A stretch of DNA of 64,000 bases from IMG/VR virus record IMGVR_UViG_3300020420_000008, positions 82,610-146,609 of that record. One strand, written 5' to 3'. Origin of the DNA: a virus. Of the stretch, positions 1 through 9,863 are shown piece after piece. Position 1 is the first letter of the stretch; each line of letters begins with the position of its first letter. Under the pieces are notes generated by a model. That model saw only the letters and a program-made list of their open reading frames with translations. It was not told the DNA's origin and made no database searches. A program made the translations under genes and the position numbers.

Positions 1-500
1 GAGGTGCTGGAGGTGGTGATGGCGGACGTGCCGCCGGTGGTGGATTTGTTGGTGGTGGTGCAGGTAGTAATTCTGGAGGAGGCTCAGGTAGTACTGGTAG
101 TATTGCACACTCGGCGGCAGGAAGTGCTGAAGGTAGTAATATTGCAGGACGTGGTGGTACAGCTGGTGGAGGAGGAGGCGGCTGGGGCCGAGATCAAAAT
201 AAAGGTAATACAACGAGAACGACAGCAGGCTCCGGTGGCGGAGGTGGAAGAGCATTTCCTGGAACTGGTGGCGGTGGTGGTAGTAATCCTGGCTTTGCAA
301 ATCCTGGAGGTGGTGGAGGAAGTTCTACTGGTGGAGGCGGGGGTGGCTCCACTCATACCGGCGGTGGTGGCGGTGGTTGGGGTTCTTCTGGTGGTGGCGC
401 CGGTGGAGGCGGCGGTGGTGGCGGTGGTAGAGCCGTACATCGAAACGGAAGAAGTATTTCACACAACAACAATAGATTTCATGGATCAATAGCAGGATAA
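1..500 (+). CDS. Gly-rich tail-fibre tip/adhesin, C-terminal part (5' end outside window)
   Basis: The open frame enters from the left edge with its first complete codon at position 3 and stops at TAA 498-500. It encodes about 165 residues that are mostly glycine, in runs such as GGGGGG separated by Ser, Thr, Asn, Trp and Pro, and ends in a basic, Asn/His-containing tail. Long glycine tracts of this kind form polyglycine-II lattices in the tip adhesin gp38 of T-even phages such as S16, and similar tails occur on many marine phage fibres. I infer a receptor-binding or virion-surface role. The +1-shifted frame is also open and reads as Val/Glu-rich protein, but that is a by-product of GGT/GGA codons. 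The N-terminus is missing, so the family cannot be fixed. Confidence 0.6.
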   Translation, partial: GAGGGDGGRAAGGGFVGGGAGSNSGGGSGSTGSIAHSAAGSAEGSNIAGRGGTAGGGGGGWGRDQNKGNTTRTTAGSGGGGGRAFPGTGGGGGSNPGFANPGGGGGSSTGGGGGGSTHTGGGGGGWGSSGGGAGGGGGGGGGRAVHRNGRSISHNNNRFHGSIAG

Positions 501-505
501 TTATT

Positions 506-1402
506 ATGTATATGAACGCAGATATGATGAAGAAAACACTTAATTTATGTGATGAAGCTCACAAAGGATATGAAATAGGACTTAAAATATTACAGGATAA
601 AGGATATCTATCTTTATATAATGAACATGGAGAAAGTCATGCAGGTTTGATGACAATCCCTGAGTGGTTGCTTGTATATAGAACATTTGTTAATTCATAT
701 TGGCCCGAAGATAAAGTAAAAGAATTAGAAGATGCATACTCTCAAGAAGATAATGAAAATGATGTAACACCGAGTTTTAAAAATGATACAGCATTATTAA
801 AACAATTGTCAGATGTTTATGTTACTACTACTAAAGATAGAAATCCAGATTTAACAGAAGAAGAAATAAAATCTAAAGATAAACAATGGTGGTTTGACGA
901 GAATCAAGGTCCATATGGTTATTCATTTTGGATGATTGATAAAACAAAACCAGCACCTATTGAAGCCGTAATATATTGGAATAATCATACTGTAACAAAT
1001 GATTGGTATATAACAATAGATGGTTATGAAACACAAGGTACAAAAGAAGTATTAAATAACAAGACTGTAGAAGAAATAAAAGCTAGATTAGATGAATTAG
1101 TTACAGAGAGAGTAGGAGAACCATTAGCTTCTCAAGATGTAGAACCTGTTGACTTTGATGAATATGGTGGAGTAATAATGAATAAAAGTATGAAAGACGC
1201 TGATGATGAAGATACTTTTATGGTTACAGATCATCTAGGCAATTCAGTTGCGGTAGATGGTATGGAGAAAGCTATAGAAACTGCTACAGCATATAGAAAG
1301 GCTAAAGCAGAGTTTCAATTATCTTTTTTCATATGGAGAAAAATAACTGAACCAGGTGGTTATTTTGCTTGGAGAGAAGAGAATATAGCAGATTACTTAT
1401 AG
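506..1402 (+). CDS. hypothetical protein, 298 aa
   Basis: Not recognised. The product is soluble-looking and acidic, with Trp/Tyr-rich stretches, a helical N-terminus (MKKTLNLCDEAHKGYEIGLK) and a long Glu/Lys-rich middle. It follows the Gly-rich adhesin after 5 nt and precedes a late promoter, so it probably belongs to the adhesin/tail transcript and might be a fibre chaperone or assembly factor; that is only positional inference. No clear ribosome binding site precedes the ATG at 506. In-frame ATGs at 512, 524 and 527 are alternatives. Confidence 0.7.
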   Translation: MYMNADMMKKTLNLCDEAHKGYEIGLKILQDKGYLSLYNEHGESHAGLMTIPEWLLVYRTFVNSYWPEDKVKELEDAYSQEDNENDVTPSFKNDTALLKQLSDVYVTTTKDRNPDLTEEEIKSKDKQWWFDENQGPYGYSFWMIDKTKPAPIEAVIYWNNHTVTNDWYITIDGYETQGTKEVLNNKTVEEIKARLDELVTERVGEPLASQDVEPVDFDEYGGVIMNKSMKDADDEDTFMVTDHLGNSVAVDGMEKAIETATAYRKAKAEFQLSFFIWRKITEPGGYFAWREENIADYL

Positions 1403-1411
1403 TACTCATAT

Positions 1412-1419
1412 TATAAATA
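1412..1419 (+). promoter_or_regulatory. T4-type late promoter
   Basis: Exact TATAAATA lies 22 nt before the ATG at 1442, in an intergenic gap. It matches the T4 late promoter recognised by the gp55 sigma factor, which is encoded in this window. A start about 6 nt downstream would leave a short leader carrying the AAAGGTG ribosome binding site. Confidence 0.8.
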
Positions 1420-1441
1420 GTACATAAACAAAGGTGTTAAG

Positions 1442-1792
1442 ATGGGTGCTAAAGCTAACATAGTCGTGGATCAAGGTACAGATTTCGCAACAACAATCAC
1501 TGTTAGAGACAATAGTGGTGTTGCTGTAAATCTTACAAACTACACCGGACATGGACAAATAAGAAAACATTATACTTCAACTGTTGCACATAATATGCAG
1601 ATAGTATTTGAAAGTCCAAGAGAAAGTGGGCAATTAACAATGAAGCTATCTAGAGGACAGACAGCAAACTTAGCTTCGGGAAGATATGTTTATGATGTAG
1701 AAGTAACAGATAGTGCAAACACACGTTCAAGATTGATAGAAGGCATAGTCACAGTAACACCACAAGTAACACGCAGTAACGAGAGTACATAA
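1442..1792 (+). CDS. small beta-rich virion structural protein
   Basis: 116 residues with no cysteines, rich in Thr, Val and Ser. The pattern of short beta strands (DFATTITVRDNSGVAVNLT, then SGRYVYDVEVTD) resembles the small Ig-like or baseplate-adaptor proteins that precede large fibre genes in marine T4-like phages. It is the first gene after a late promoter and is followed after 2 nt by the 1093-residue protein, so the two are probably co-translated and act together in the virion. The family name is an inference from shape and context, not a recognised motif. Confidence 0.7.
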   Translation: MGAKANIVVDQGTDFATTITVRDNSGVAVNLTNYTGHGQIRKHYTSTVAHNMQIVFESPRESGQLTMKLSRGQTANLASGRYVYDVEVTDSANTRSRLIEGIVTVTPQVTRSNEST

Positions 1793-1794
1793 AA

Positions 1795-4700
1795 ATGGCG
1801 GACTTTGATGTTACGCTAGGTTCAAATAAAGGTAACTTAAATGTAGAGTTCGATAAACCTACGCAAGATTTAACTTTAAAGAATCAGGCGGCTACTAAGA
1901 CAAATATAAGAGACTTCAACGATGTTGATAGCAACACTTTTCAAGGTGCACCGGCGGCGAATGGTGAGTCTATACTTGTCTATAATGCCAATACAAAACT
2001 CTTTCAGTTACGCTCAGGTAATATAAGACTTAGAGAAAATCCAGCACATTATTCAGGATTAAAGTATACAGCCGAAGGTGCTTTTATACCTGACACAAAC
2101 AATGCTTACGATTTAGGTTCTCCAGGAAGAAGATTTAGAACACTATTCTTATCTGGCGAAACAATTAAGTTAGGTAATTTAAATCTTTCTGATTCAGGTG
2201 ATACAATCACTATCACAAAAGATACTATTATCGATGGTGTTATTCAGAATGTTGTTATTGGTACTCTCAGCACACAAACTCTAAACACAGATAATTTTGA
2301 AGCCGCCAATCTAGTAGCGAATAGTACATTTACTGTAGAAACACCAAGAGCCTTTTTTAATCAAGGTATGACTGTAAAGTCGGGTGTCATACAAGCGAGT
2401 AATACACATCTTCATGCAAATAATATATCGATAAGAAATAATCTAACTGTCAACGGTGCTATCATACTCAGAGGTAGCACAATGAATCTTGGTGATGGCG
2501 GTGATGTCATAAATCTTGGTGCTACAGTTAATACTAGTATTTTACCTACAAGTTCTAATTTGCTTGATATTGGTGCGCCTGCACAGAAATACGCAAATGT
2601 ATTTACAACAAGCGTAAAAGGTTTACAAACACCAACAGAAGGTACAGATGGTGCTAATAAAGCATATGTAGACGATAGTATAGGCAATATAAGCACAACG
2701 GCAGATGGCACAACACTAGGTACTGGTTTCAATACACTGAATGATGGCGCATCAGTAGGATTTCAAGCTAGTGATAATTTAATATCCACTCTTGATAATA
2801 TCAATGAGACAGCTTTTAATATTTTTAAAAATACATATGTTCGTGATGTAACTTTTGCTTCAGATAAAACATCAGGTGGTGCTGGCACGACTGTTACTCT
2901 TACATTGACTGTAACAGGAAATGCAACTAGATTTGATATTAATTGGGGCGATGGTTCTACTGATACTGACGTAACTGATACAACACCGAGTCATACATAT
3001 ACATCAAATGCAGGTTCTCCATATACAGTTGTAGTTACTGCTAGAAATCATAATGCTATTTCAGGTTCTAAGGGAAGTTCAGCATCTTTTACAAGAACAA
3101 ATTTCATAACAATATTCTTAGCTGATCCAGTTCCTTCATTTACTATTCATGATGCATCGACAGATGGTAACTTAATAACAACAACATCTACAGGTGTACC
3201 GGTATATTTAAATAATACAACGACTAATATACCAAATACAGCTATTACAGCAACTTTCTCCGTAAATTGGGGAGACGGCACTGCTACTGAAAATGTTACA
3301 GGAAAAACAGAAAATGGTGGACCTCAAGGTGGTAGGTTAGCACACACATATACAAATGCATCAGGTACAGGAAGACATACAGTAACACTAAACGTAGTTA
3401 GTTTTGATGCTGGTGATCCTTCTGTTCTGCCTCTCAGTACAACTTCATTGATAAAAGTATTTGATGCTTCTATAGCATCACCTAATCATCTAGGTACAAA
3501 GACAATATCGCTCAACACTTCTTCTGTTGGTACGAATCCTAAAGTTGCATCAGGTTTTACAACAAACGGTGTTTCAGGAACAAACGCTGGTGATAACGTA
3601 ACTCGCTATACTACATCAGGTGCAATTGCAACTGCCGCCATGGGCTCATTTTTCTTTCAAGCAGATGGTGGTACTCTAAGTGCATTTGTAGATGGTAGTG
3701 CAGACGGACAAAAAGCTATTACTAATGCAAATGATGAAGGAACTTTTACAAGTCTCATCATTGACGATGAGCAAGATTATAACAGCTTTGATGCAGATGG
3801 CAATACTGTAGCAGTAAATAGTAGAATATATGCTCCAGGATTATTCGAAGGTTATAAAGCACGAATATCAAAGAGTAATTTCTCAACAGGCTTACACTCT
3901 CTTCAATTACAATCAACTGCTGGTAATACTAACACATTGAAGTTTATCAGAGATGATGTAACAATAACACCTACAACAAGTGTAGGTTCTGCAACACTTA
4001 CACAGGCGTCAGCTGGTACATTATCTTATATATCAGGTATACCTTACTATACAAATGATGCAACACTCACTCTTGCTGGTGTAACTGTACAAAGTTTTAC
4101 AGGACAAACTTTTCAAGACACAACATCACCTGTAGTAGTAGAAAACTCTACTGACTTAGAAGGCACATCAGGTAATGCAATAGGAACAAATAACTTTACA
4201 TACGCAAATATAGATGGTAGTACAACTATGTTAGAAAGTGGTACACCAAAAGTAAATATAGGAACAGCATCACCTTACGCTCTAGGTAATCTTACAGTAA
4301 ATGTAAATGGTGGCGGTAAACGTGTAGAAAGATTACAAGTAAAAGCAAAGAACTCAAACGGAACTGGTAGTGCTGTAATATTAGCATCGCCTGCAATACA
4401 AGCATATAATGGTAGTAAATCGTTTGATGAGACTGCGATACCTGTATCAGACTCACTAGGTGCTGGCTTTGATAATGATGCCAAACGTATTCATAGTTTG
4501 ACTGGTGGTGCAGTAGCATTTAGTAATTCTACTGATTACTTTGCAGATAACGCTTTTACAGGTGCCCAAACAGTAGCAGGCACAACTGAAGCGATAGTGC
4601 GATACGATACACTAAAGCACTTCACAACTGATTTGTCAAGTGGTTATTTACCAGCTGGACCTAATTTAAATACAGGACGTTCAGGTGCCCAACATTTTGT

Positions 4701-5076
4701 TTTTGCTTTCAAGAGAACAACTGTTTCACGTTTTAGTATTACGCTTACGGGTAAAGTATCAGGACTTTTTGTAGCTGTTCCTAATACTGCAATGGATACA
4801 GCATCAGGTATAAATGGTTGGGGAGATGCGTCAATACAATATGCAGGTTCTGGTGTTCCTGGTTCAGACACAAGTAACGGCGGTAACGGAAGTAACGGTA
4901 TTGCAGAAACAGGTTCTGATAAAATTATAGATGGTACAAATTATAGTAATCAAACATTTACAATGACACTTGGTACTGTGTCTTCATCAAACTCATTTAA
5001 TAATCAGATACTTATCTCTATAGTCCTAAATAGTGATGATAGTTTAACTGCACTATCGATAGGAGTACCGAGTTAA
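1795..5076 (+). CDS. large virion/tail-fibre protein with two PKD-like domains
   Basis: 1093 residues. The N-terminal 270 residues are typical of marine phage fibre proteins, with repeated N-L-x-V-x-G-like beta-solenoid strands and a DLGSPGRRFRTLFLSG segment. Two PKD-like domains follow, recognised by WGDG at residues 384-387 and 492-495, each followed by an HTYT strand about 20-40 residues later. The remainder is Ser/Thr/Gly-rich beta structure with no catalytic motif. PKD domains in surface proteins usually serve as spacers or bind carbohydrate or protein. Its stop overlaps the next ATG (TAATG at 5074-5078), indicating coupling with the following structural gene. I infer a late virion protein exposed on the tail. 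Confidence 0.75.
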   Translation: MADFDVTLGSNKGNLNVEFDKPTQDLTLKNQAATKTNIRDFNDVDSNTFQGAPAANGESILVYNANTKLFQLRSGNIRLRENPAHYSGLKYTAEGAFIPDTNNAYDLGSPGRRFRTLFLSGETIKLGNLNLSDSGDTITITKDTIIDGVIQNVVIGTLSTQTLNTDNFEAANLVANSTFTVETPRAFFNQGMTVKSGVIQASNTHLHANNISIRNNLTVNGAIILRGSTMNLGDGGDVINLGATVNTSILPTSSNLLDIGAPAQKYANVFTTSVKGLQTPTEGTDGANKAYVDDSIGNISTTADGTTLGTGFNTLNDGASVGFQASDNLISTLDNINETAFNIFKNTYVRDVTFASDKTSGGAGTTVTLTLTVTGNATRFDINWGDGSTDTDVTDTTPSHTYTSNAGSPYTVVVTARNHNAISGSKGSSASFTRTNFITIFLADPVPSFTIHDASTDGNLITTTSTGVPVYLNNTTTNIPNTAITATFSVNWGDGTATENVTGKTENGGPQGGRLAHTYTNASGTGRHTVTLNVVSFDAGDPSVLPLSTTSLIKVFDASIASPNHLGTKTISLNTSSVGTNPKVASGFTTNGVSGTNAGDNVTRYTTSGAIATAAMGSFFFQADGGTLSAFVDGSADGQKAITNANDEGTFTSLIIDDEQDYNSFDADGNTVAVNSRIYAPGLFEGYKARISKSNFSTGLHSLQLQSTAGNTNTLKFIRDDVTITPTTSVGSATLTQASAGTLSYISGIPYYTNDATLTLAGVTVQSFTGQTFQDTTSPVVVENSTDLEGTSGNAIGTNNFTYANIDGSTTMLESGTPKVNIGTASPYALGNLTVNVNGGGKRVERLQVKAKNSNGTGSAVILASPAIQAYNGSKSFDETAIPVSDSLGAGFDNDAKRIHSLTGGAVAFSNSTDYFADNAFTGAQTVAGTTEAIVRYDTLKHFTTDLSSGYLPAGPNLNTGRSGAQHFVFAFKRTTVSRFSITLTGKVSGLFVAVPNTAMDTASGINGWGDASIQYAGSGVPGSDTSNGGNGSNGIAETGSDKIIDGTNYSNQTFTMTLGTVSSSNSFNNQILISIVLNSDDSLTALSIGVPS

Positions 5077-5918
5077 TGGCAATATCTGATTCACAGAAAG
5101 TAGATTATTTGTGGAAAAAGCTTGGTTATGGTAAAGCTAAGACTGACACAAATACCAATAAGAAAGCGCCTAACGAAGCGATAGACTCACCTTTGCTGAT
5201 GAGAGGTGATATCATATGGGCTCAAGCAGACTTGATACCATCTACGATACCCGATGCAACTAATACTCATGTAAGAGTTTACAAGGCTACTACAGCAATA
5301 GAAACTACAGAAGATAATACAGCAACAGCAAATAGAACTTGGAAAACAGGACAAACAGATTGGATACCAACACAGTTTGGTTCTACATATCTTGTCAAAG
5401 TATATACTGATTCGGCAGGGGCGGCAAATGCACCTTCAACAGGCACACAGCTTTTCGCAACTGGTTCTGGTAATGATGATGAATGGTTCTTTGACTATGA
5501 GGCTGGTGTACTACATTTTATAGGTTCAAATATACCATCGTCAGTCTCAGGTAAAAAAGTTTTCATAGAAGGTGCTAGATACATAGGTGCAAAAGGTATA
5601 GCTTCTGCTAATAACATGACTACACTAGGTGCTAAAATTGTACAAGCAAATACCATCTCTATGGCGAATACTACATCAACATCATCACTAAAAATAACAG
5701 GTGCAAATAGTACTGTAAAATCAGCAAATGTTGTTATAGAAAAAGTTGCAACTATAGGAGAACTTAGATTAGGTAATCATATAGATAATGGTGTACTTAT
5801 AGGAAGAACATTTAATAAAAGAGTAGGTTTTGTTGCACCAGGAAGTTTTGGAACAGTTTTTCAAATCGCCGCCAATGGTACACCTACTTTTACTAATCTA
5901 ACAGGTGGTAGCTACTAA
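5076..5918 (+). CDS. virion structural protein of marine T4-like phages, 280 aa
   Basis: Begins with MAISDSQKVDYLWKKLGYGK and continues with a Thr/Ala-rich beta region; such proteins sit among fibre genes in cyanophage-like myoviruses and are found in virions. The start overlaps the preceding stop by one base. The C-terminal third carries NGVLIGRTFNKRVGFVAPGS-like segments, which resemble a small attachment or trimerisation domain. No enzymatic motif is visible. The role as an adaptor or fibre component is inferred from context. Confidence 0.7.
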   Translation: MAISDSQKVDYLWKKLGYGKAKTDTNTNKKAPNEAIDSPLLMRGDIIWAQADLIPSTIPDATNTHVRVYKATTAIETTEDNTATANRTWKTGQTDWIPTQFGSTYLVKVYTDSAGAANAPSTGTQLFATGSGNDDEWFFDYEAGVLHFIGSNIPSSVSGKKVFIEGARYIGAKGIASANNMTTLGAKIVQANTISMANTTSTSSLKITGANSTVKSANVVIEKVATIGELRLGNHIDNGVLIGRTFNKRVGFVAPGSFGTVFQIAANGTPTFTNLTGGSY

Positions 5919-5933
5919 TTATGAAAGAGTGAA

Positions 5934-6605
5934 ATGAGTGATTATTCATATATAAATCCAAAATCTTTTGAAGAATCTAGCAATCAAGCCATAGCAGAAC
6001 TACATGAAACTATAATAACTTTACGTGCTAGAATATTTACTTTAGAAAAAGAAGTTAAAGATGAAAAAGAAAAATTAAAACATGCGAAAAATGATGTTTT
6101 ACTTAAAGAGAAAGCTTTCGATAACGGTTTAAAATTATTAAATACAGGTGATGAAGAATTATTAAGATTGAGAAAAGAAGTGAAATATTATGAAGATAAT
6201 ATAGATTTGGTATGGAAAAGAAGAATACGTCCTGAAAAACTTAAACAAGAAAAAGAAGAAAAAATTAAAAAAAGTGTCATAGGTAGACTTGGTGCAGTAG
6301 GTTGGCAAAAGATTATAACTGATTTAAAACGAGCTTTTGATAGAGATAGAAAAAAATTCGAACAAACTCAAACTAAATACAGTAAATTAGTAGAAGATAA
6401 TGAAAATATGCCTGTTCCTGACTCTGTTATGCAGTCAATAGACGAAAGAGTAACGGATTTGCAGAATGAATTAAAGCTTGCAAAAGAAGATTTAGAGTAT
6501 TATAAAAAATTTATTAAAGATAAGTCTGTAATAACAAAGAGACTAAACGCTACAGGAAGACAACAACGTAAAAGTTTAAGAGAACAATTAGGTATTAAGA
6601 AATAA
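5934..6605 (+). CDS. coiled-coil protein, 223 aa
   Basis: Almost the whole chain is charged Lys/Glu-rich helix with heptad-like spacing. Continuous coiled coil is likely from about residue 15 to 80 and again from 150 to 205. There is no signal peptide or membrane segment. It is preceded by GAAAGAGTGA as a ribosome binding site and is the last gene before the late promoter at 6613. Position among virion genes suggests a fibre-assembly chaperone or rod-like structural piece, but I do not recognise the family. Confidence 0.7.
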   Translation: MSDYSYINPKSFEESSNQAIAELHETIITLRARIFTLEKEVKDEKEKLKHAKNDVLLKEKAFDNGLKLLNTGDEELLRLRKEVKYYEDNIDLVWKRRIRPEKLKQEKEEKIKKSVIGRLGAVGWQKIITDLKRAFDRDRKKFEQTQTKYSKLVEDNENMPVPDSVMQSIDERVTDLQNELKLAKEDLEYYKKFIKDKSVITKRLNATGRQQRKSLREQLGIKK

Positions 6606-6612
6606 TAATTAT

Positions 6613-6620
6613 TATAAATA
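6613..6620 (+). promoter_or_regulatory. T4-type late promoter
   Basis: Exact TATAAATA lies 44 nt before the ATG at 6665, between the coiled-coil gene and a long fibre gene. The leader carries AAGGAG at 6650-6655 as a strong ribosome binding site. Confidence 0.8.
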
Positions 6621-6664
6621 AACAATAGATTAACTTAAAGAAGAGAATTTAAGGAGCTTTTCAA

Positions 6665-9600
6665 ATGGCAAGTGTTAACACAATTATAATAAAAAACTCA
6701 GCCGTAACTGGTAAAACACCAGTTGCCTCTGATTTAGAAGTAGGCGAATTGGCTCTGAATACGGCTGATGGTTTACTTTTTACAAAGCAAGCTGATAGTA
6801 CAATTATCAAGATAGCAGGAGATAATCTATCTTTAACAAATGAAGTTGTAAATGATGGAGCCGCCAACGAAGGTGCTAAAATAAATCTTATCAACGCTCT
6901 AGCATCAGGTAACGTAAACGAAGGATCGTTTACAATCGAAGGTTCTTCCACTGTACAAGTAACTCATGACTCAACAAATAATAAAGTCGTACTAAGTTCA
7001 GGTGGTGGAACAGTTACAGGTATATCCTCAGGAGGCACAACTGTTAATCCAGCATCAGGAGTTATAGACTTTGTTGGTGGGAATGGTATTACTGTAACTG
7101 CTAATGATGGCACTGATGCCTTAACTTTAGCAATAGGTGGTGCTGATAGTAGTTCAAATGCAGTTTCCGGTGTCAAGACATATTCAACACAACAGATATT
7201 CAACGCTGGACTTACAACAGGTAATGGAGCTACTAGTGCAGGATTCATTCACTTTTTAGAAGATAGTACCGATGGCACTAACAAAGTAATATTGCAAGGT
7301 GCATCAAGTGGTAGTGATATAACCTTAACTCTTCCTGTTGTAACAAGTACAACTCTTGTAGGTGAAGCTGGTGCCCAAACTCTTACAGAAAAAACACTTA
7401 CCGCACCAACAATTAACGGCGTAGTTGGAGGTACAACTACTTCACAGACAATTACAACACTTAACACATCAACTATAAATCTTGGTGGGGCGGCAATAAC
7501 ATCAACAGCCGCCGAACTTAACTTACTTGATGGTGTAGCAGGACTTGTACAAGCTGACTTTACAAAACTGGCGGCAGTCGATGCAACGGCAGCCGAACTT
7601 AATATATTAGACGGAGATACTTCTGCTACATCTACCACAGTTGCTGATGCAGACAGAGTAGTATTGAACGACAATGGTACTATGGTACAGGTTGCCGTAA
7701 CAGACTTGGCTGCCTACTTTGACGATGAAATCACAGCAATGCCTAATCTTGTTGCAACTGGTGCGTTAAACTCAGGTACTATTACTTCTGGTTTTGGTAA
7801 CATAAACAACGGCGCTTCAACAATAACTACAACAGGACAAATCAGTGGTGGCGCTCTTGTAGTTGATACTATAACAGTTGATGGTTCAACAGTAACTGCA
7901 TCAGGAGATTTAACACTAGATAGTGGTGGTGATATCGTTTTAGATGCTGACGGCGCAAACGTAACAATAAAAGATGCTGGCGCATCAGTATTAGATATTG
8001 CAAACAGTTCAGGAGACGTAGAACTTACAGTTAGCACAGCCGACAAAAACTTTGCAATCAAAGGAACAGATGGTAGTTCAGGCATAACAGCCTTAGACAT
8101 AGACATGGCACTTGCAGGTAAAGCAACCTTTAATGGTGAAATAGTCACAACAAGCTCTATTACTGGTGGTTCTTTAGTTGCAGATGGTACAACAATAAAC
8201 AACTCAACTATAACTGATACTGGATCCAACTTTAAAATAGACGCTTCCGGTTCAATTAATCTTGATGCCGCCGGTTCTGGAGCCGTGGGTACTATTTCGT
8301 TTGCAGATGCTGGATTAAACTATGGTATAATCTTACCAAGTGCTAATGACGATTTCATGCTTCGTCCAGCACAAACTGATAAAGACATAATACTTCAAGG
8401 TAATGATGACGGTTCTGTAATAGATATGTTAAAGCTAGATGCTAGTGATGCAGGTAATGCAACATTTAGTGGCTCAATAACATCAACAGCAGGAGATGTA
8501 ACCATAACAGCTGGTGATTTAAATATCACTAAGAGTGCATCTGAACAAGCAGAAATAAATCTTTTTGAAGCTACTGGCGCAGGCACTAACAAAATCACAG
8601 TAAAACCTGCTACAGCAACTTTAGGTGGTGATACTGTTCTTACTTTACCGGCAGAAACTGGCTTAGTAATTACAACCGCATCTTCAAACATAGTTAACGC
8701 AAACATAAGTGGATCGGCGGCAATAGCAGATAGTAAGCTTGCTAAAATTACAACAACTGATAAAGTTGGTGCCCAATCTATCGATATAACTTCAGCAACA
8801 GACGGCTCTTCTGGTGGCGGCGCATTTGCTCTAGCTGATGATGACTTTTTCTTGGTACATGACACTGGTGCTGGAGCTACTAAGAAAGTATTGATGTCAC
8901 AACTAGAAACTTATGTTGGTATCGGTGCAGGTGGTTTAGCAATCACAGCAATTGACATAGATGGTGGTACAGATATTGGTGCTGATCTTGTAGATGGTGA
9001 CTTGTTCATTGTTGACGATGGTGCAAACGGAACAAATAGAAAATCTGCAATATCTAGAATTGGTGATTATATCTTTAATAAGATATCAACCGCCACAGCC
9101 ACGGACATATCTATAACCGATGCTGGTGTTGCTACTATTAATCCTAATTCTGTTGCAATGGGTACTGACACAACTGGTAACTATGTTGCTACTATAGCTG
9201 TTGGTTCAAACTTACAAACAACTGGCGCCTCTACAGGCGAAACTATAGCACACACAATCAACTTAGCTACAAATCCAGACATTGCAGGAACATTAGCTGT
9301 TACTGGTGATGTCACAATGGACGCATCTGCTAGTGTTGCTGGTAATCTAACTGTTACAGGAAACTTAGAAGTAAACGGTACAACAACTACTGTTAATACT
9401 GATAACTTATCAGTAGAAGATTCACTAATCGAACTTGCGAGAGGTAACACCTCTGATACACTAGACGTAGGGTTCTTTGGAAATTTCGGCGCCGGCTCAG
9501 ATGTTGATCAAGCAGGTTTAGTAAGAGATGCAGATCATGGTTCAACAGTAAACGGTGTAACACTACCTAAACCTTTCGTACTATTTACCGATCATGATAC

Positions 9601-9805
9601 TACTCCTGATTCTGGAACAGTTAACTTCACAGGTACAGAAGGAACAGATTGGAGCTATGCACCTCTAGCAGTTGGACATATATCACTTGGTGCATCAGGA
9701 GCCGCCGGTACTGCACATATCAAAAGATTAACCGCAGGTTCTGGCTCACTAGCAAACATTGTTGGTGAAATAAAGCACTTCAAGATAGATGGTGGAACAT
9801 ACTAA
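6665..9805 (+). CDS. long tail-fibre-like protein, 1046 aa
   Basis: The N-terminus (VNTIIIKNSAVTGKTP, then LEVGELALNTADGLLFTK) is the attachment domain shared by many marine phage fibre proteins and recurs in the gene at 9900. It is followed by hundreds of residues of repetitive beta structure rich in Ala, Thr, Gly, Asp and Ser, with recurring AAELNLLDG and GDVTI strands. The last 150 residues contain the VNTDNLSVEDSLIELARG segment that ends many such proteins. No catalytic motif is visible. It is probably a trimeric fibre shaft transcribed from the late promoter at 6613. Ala-Ala pairs are nearly all GCC GCC or GCG GCN (see findings). Confidence 0.8.
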   Translation: MASVNTIIIKNSAVTGKTPVASDLEVGELALNTADGLLFTKQADSTIIKIAGDNLSLTNEVVNDGAANEGAKINLINALASGNVNEGSFTIEGSSTVQVTHDSTNNKVVLSSGGGTVTGISSGGTTVNPASGVIDFVGGNGITVTANDGTDALTLAIGGADSSSNAVSGVKTYSTQQIFNAGLTTGNGATSAGFIHFLEDSTDGTNKVILQGASSGSDITLTLPVVTSTTLVGEAGAQTLTEKTLTAPTINGVVGGTTTSQTITTLNTSTINLGGAAITSTAAELNLLDGVAGLVQADFTKLAAVDATAAELNILDGDTSATSTTVADADRVVLNDNGTMVQVAVTDLAAYFDDEITAMPNLVATGALNSGTITSGFGNINNGASTITTTGQISGGALVVDTITVDGSTVTASGDLTLDSGGDIVLDADGANVTIKDAGASVLDIANSSGDVELTVSTADKNFAIKGTDGSSGITALDIDMALAGKATFNGEIVTTSSITGGSLVADGTTINNSTITDTGSNFKIDASGSINLDAAGSGAVGTISFADAGLNYGIILPSANDDFMLRPAQTDKDIILQGNDDGSVIDMLKLDASDAGNATFSGSITSTAGDVTITAGDLNITKSASEQAEINLFEATGAGTNKITVKPATATLGGDTVLTLPAETGLVITTASSNIVNANISGSAAIADSKLAKITTTDKVGAQSIDITSATDGSSGGGAFALADDDFFLVHDTGAGATKKVLMSQLETYVGIGAGGLAITAIDIDGGTDIGADLVDGDLFIVDDGANGTNRKSAISRIGDYIFNKISTATATDISITDAGVATINPNSVAMGTDTTGNYVATIAVGSNLQTTGASTGETIAHTINLATNPDIAGTLAVTGDVTMDASASVAGNLTVTGNLEVNGTTTTVNTDNLSVEDSLIELARGNTSDTLDVGFFGNFGAGSDVDQAGLVRDADHGSTVNGVTLPKPFVLFTDHDTTPDSGTVNFTGTEGTDWSYAPLAVGHISLGASGAAGTAHIKRLTAGSGSLANIVGEIKHFKIDGGTY

Positions 9806-9812
9806 TAAATAG

Positions 9813-9841
9813 TTGACAAGCTAACGAATCTATTATATAAT
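9813..9841 (+). promoter_or_regulatory. consensus sigma-70 promoter
   Basis: TTGACA at 9813-9818, a 17-nt spacer and TATAAT at 9836-9841, identical to the bacterial housekeeping consensus in both boxes. It sits in the gap before the fibre gene at 9900, an unexpected place for an early-type promoter. The -10 box is the centre of an 18-bp palindrome. Confidence 0.75.
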
Positions 9842-9845
9842 AGAT
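9828..9845. repeat. 18-bp perfect palindrome over the -10 box
   Basis: ATCTATTATATAATAGAT equals its own reverse complement and is centred on TATAAT. It may be an operator for a dimeric DNA-binding protein, or may fold as a hairpin. Its position over the promoter makes regulation plausible, but no cognate repressor is recognised. Confidence 0.7.
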
Positions 9846-9848
9846 AGC

Positions 9849-9856
9849 TATAAATG
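9849..9856 (+). promoter_or_regulatory. variant late promoter (TATAAATG)
   Basis: TATAAATG is one base from the late consensus and lies 43 nt before the ATG at 9900, directly after the sigma-70-type promoter. The gene may therefore be read from both early and late RNA polymerase forms. Confidence 0.5.
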
Positions 9857-9863
9857 TAAATGT

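Noticed and set aside
4-492. Open frame for a Val/Glu-rich 162-aa protein at the left edge
   Set aside because: It is the +1 shift of a Gly-codon-rich gene whose frame starts at position 3 and ends at 500; the composition is a direct shadow of GGT/GGA/GGC runs.
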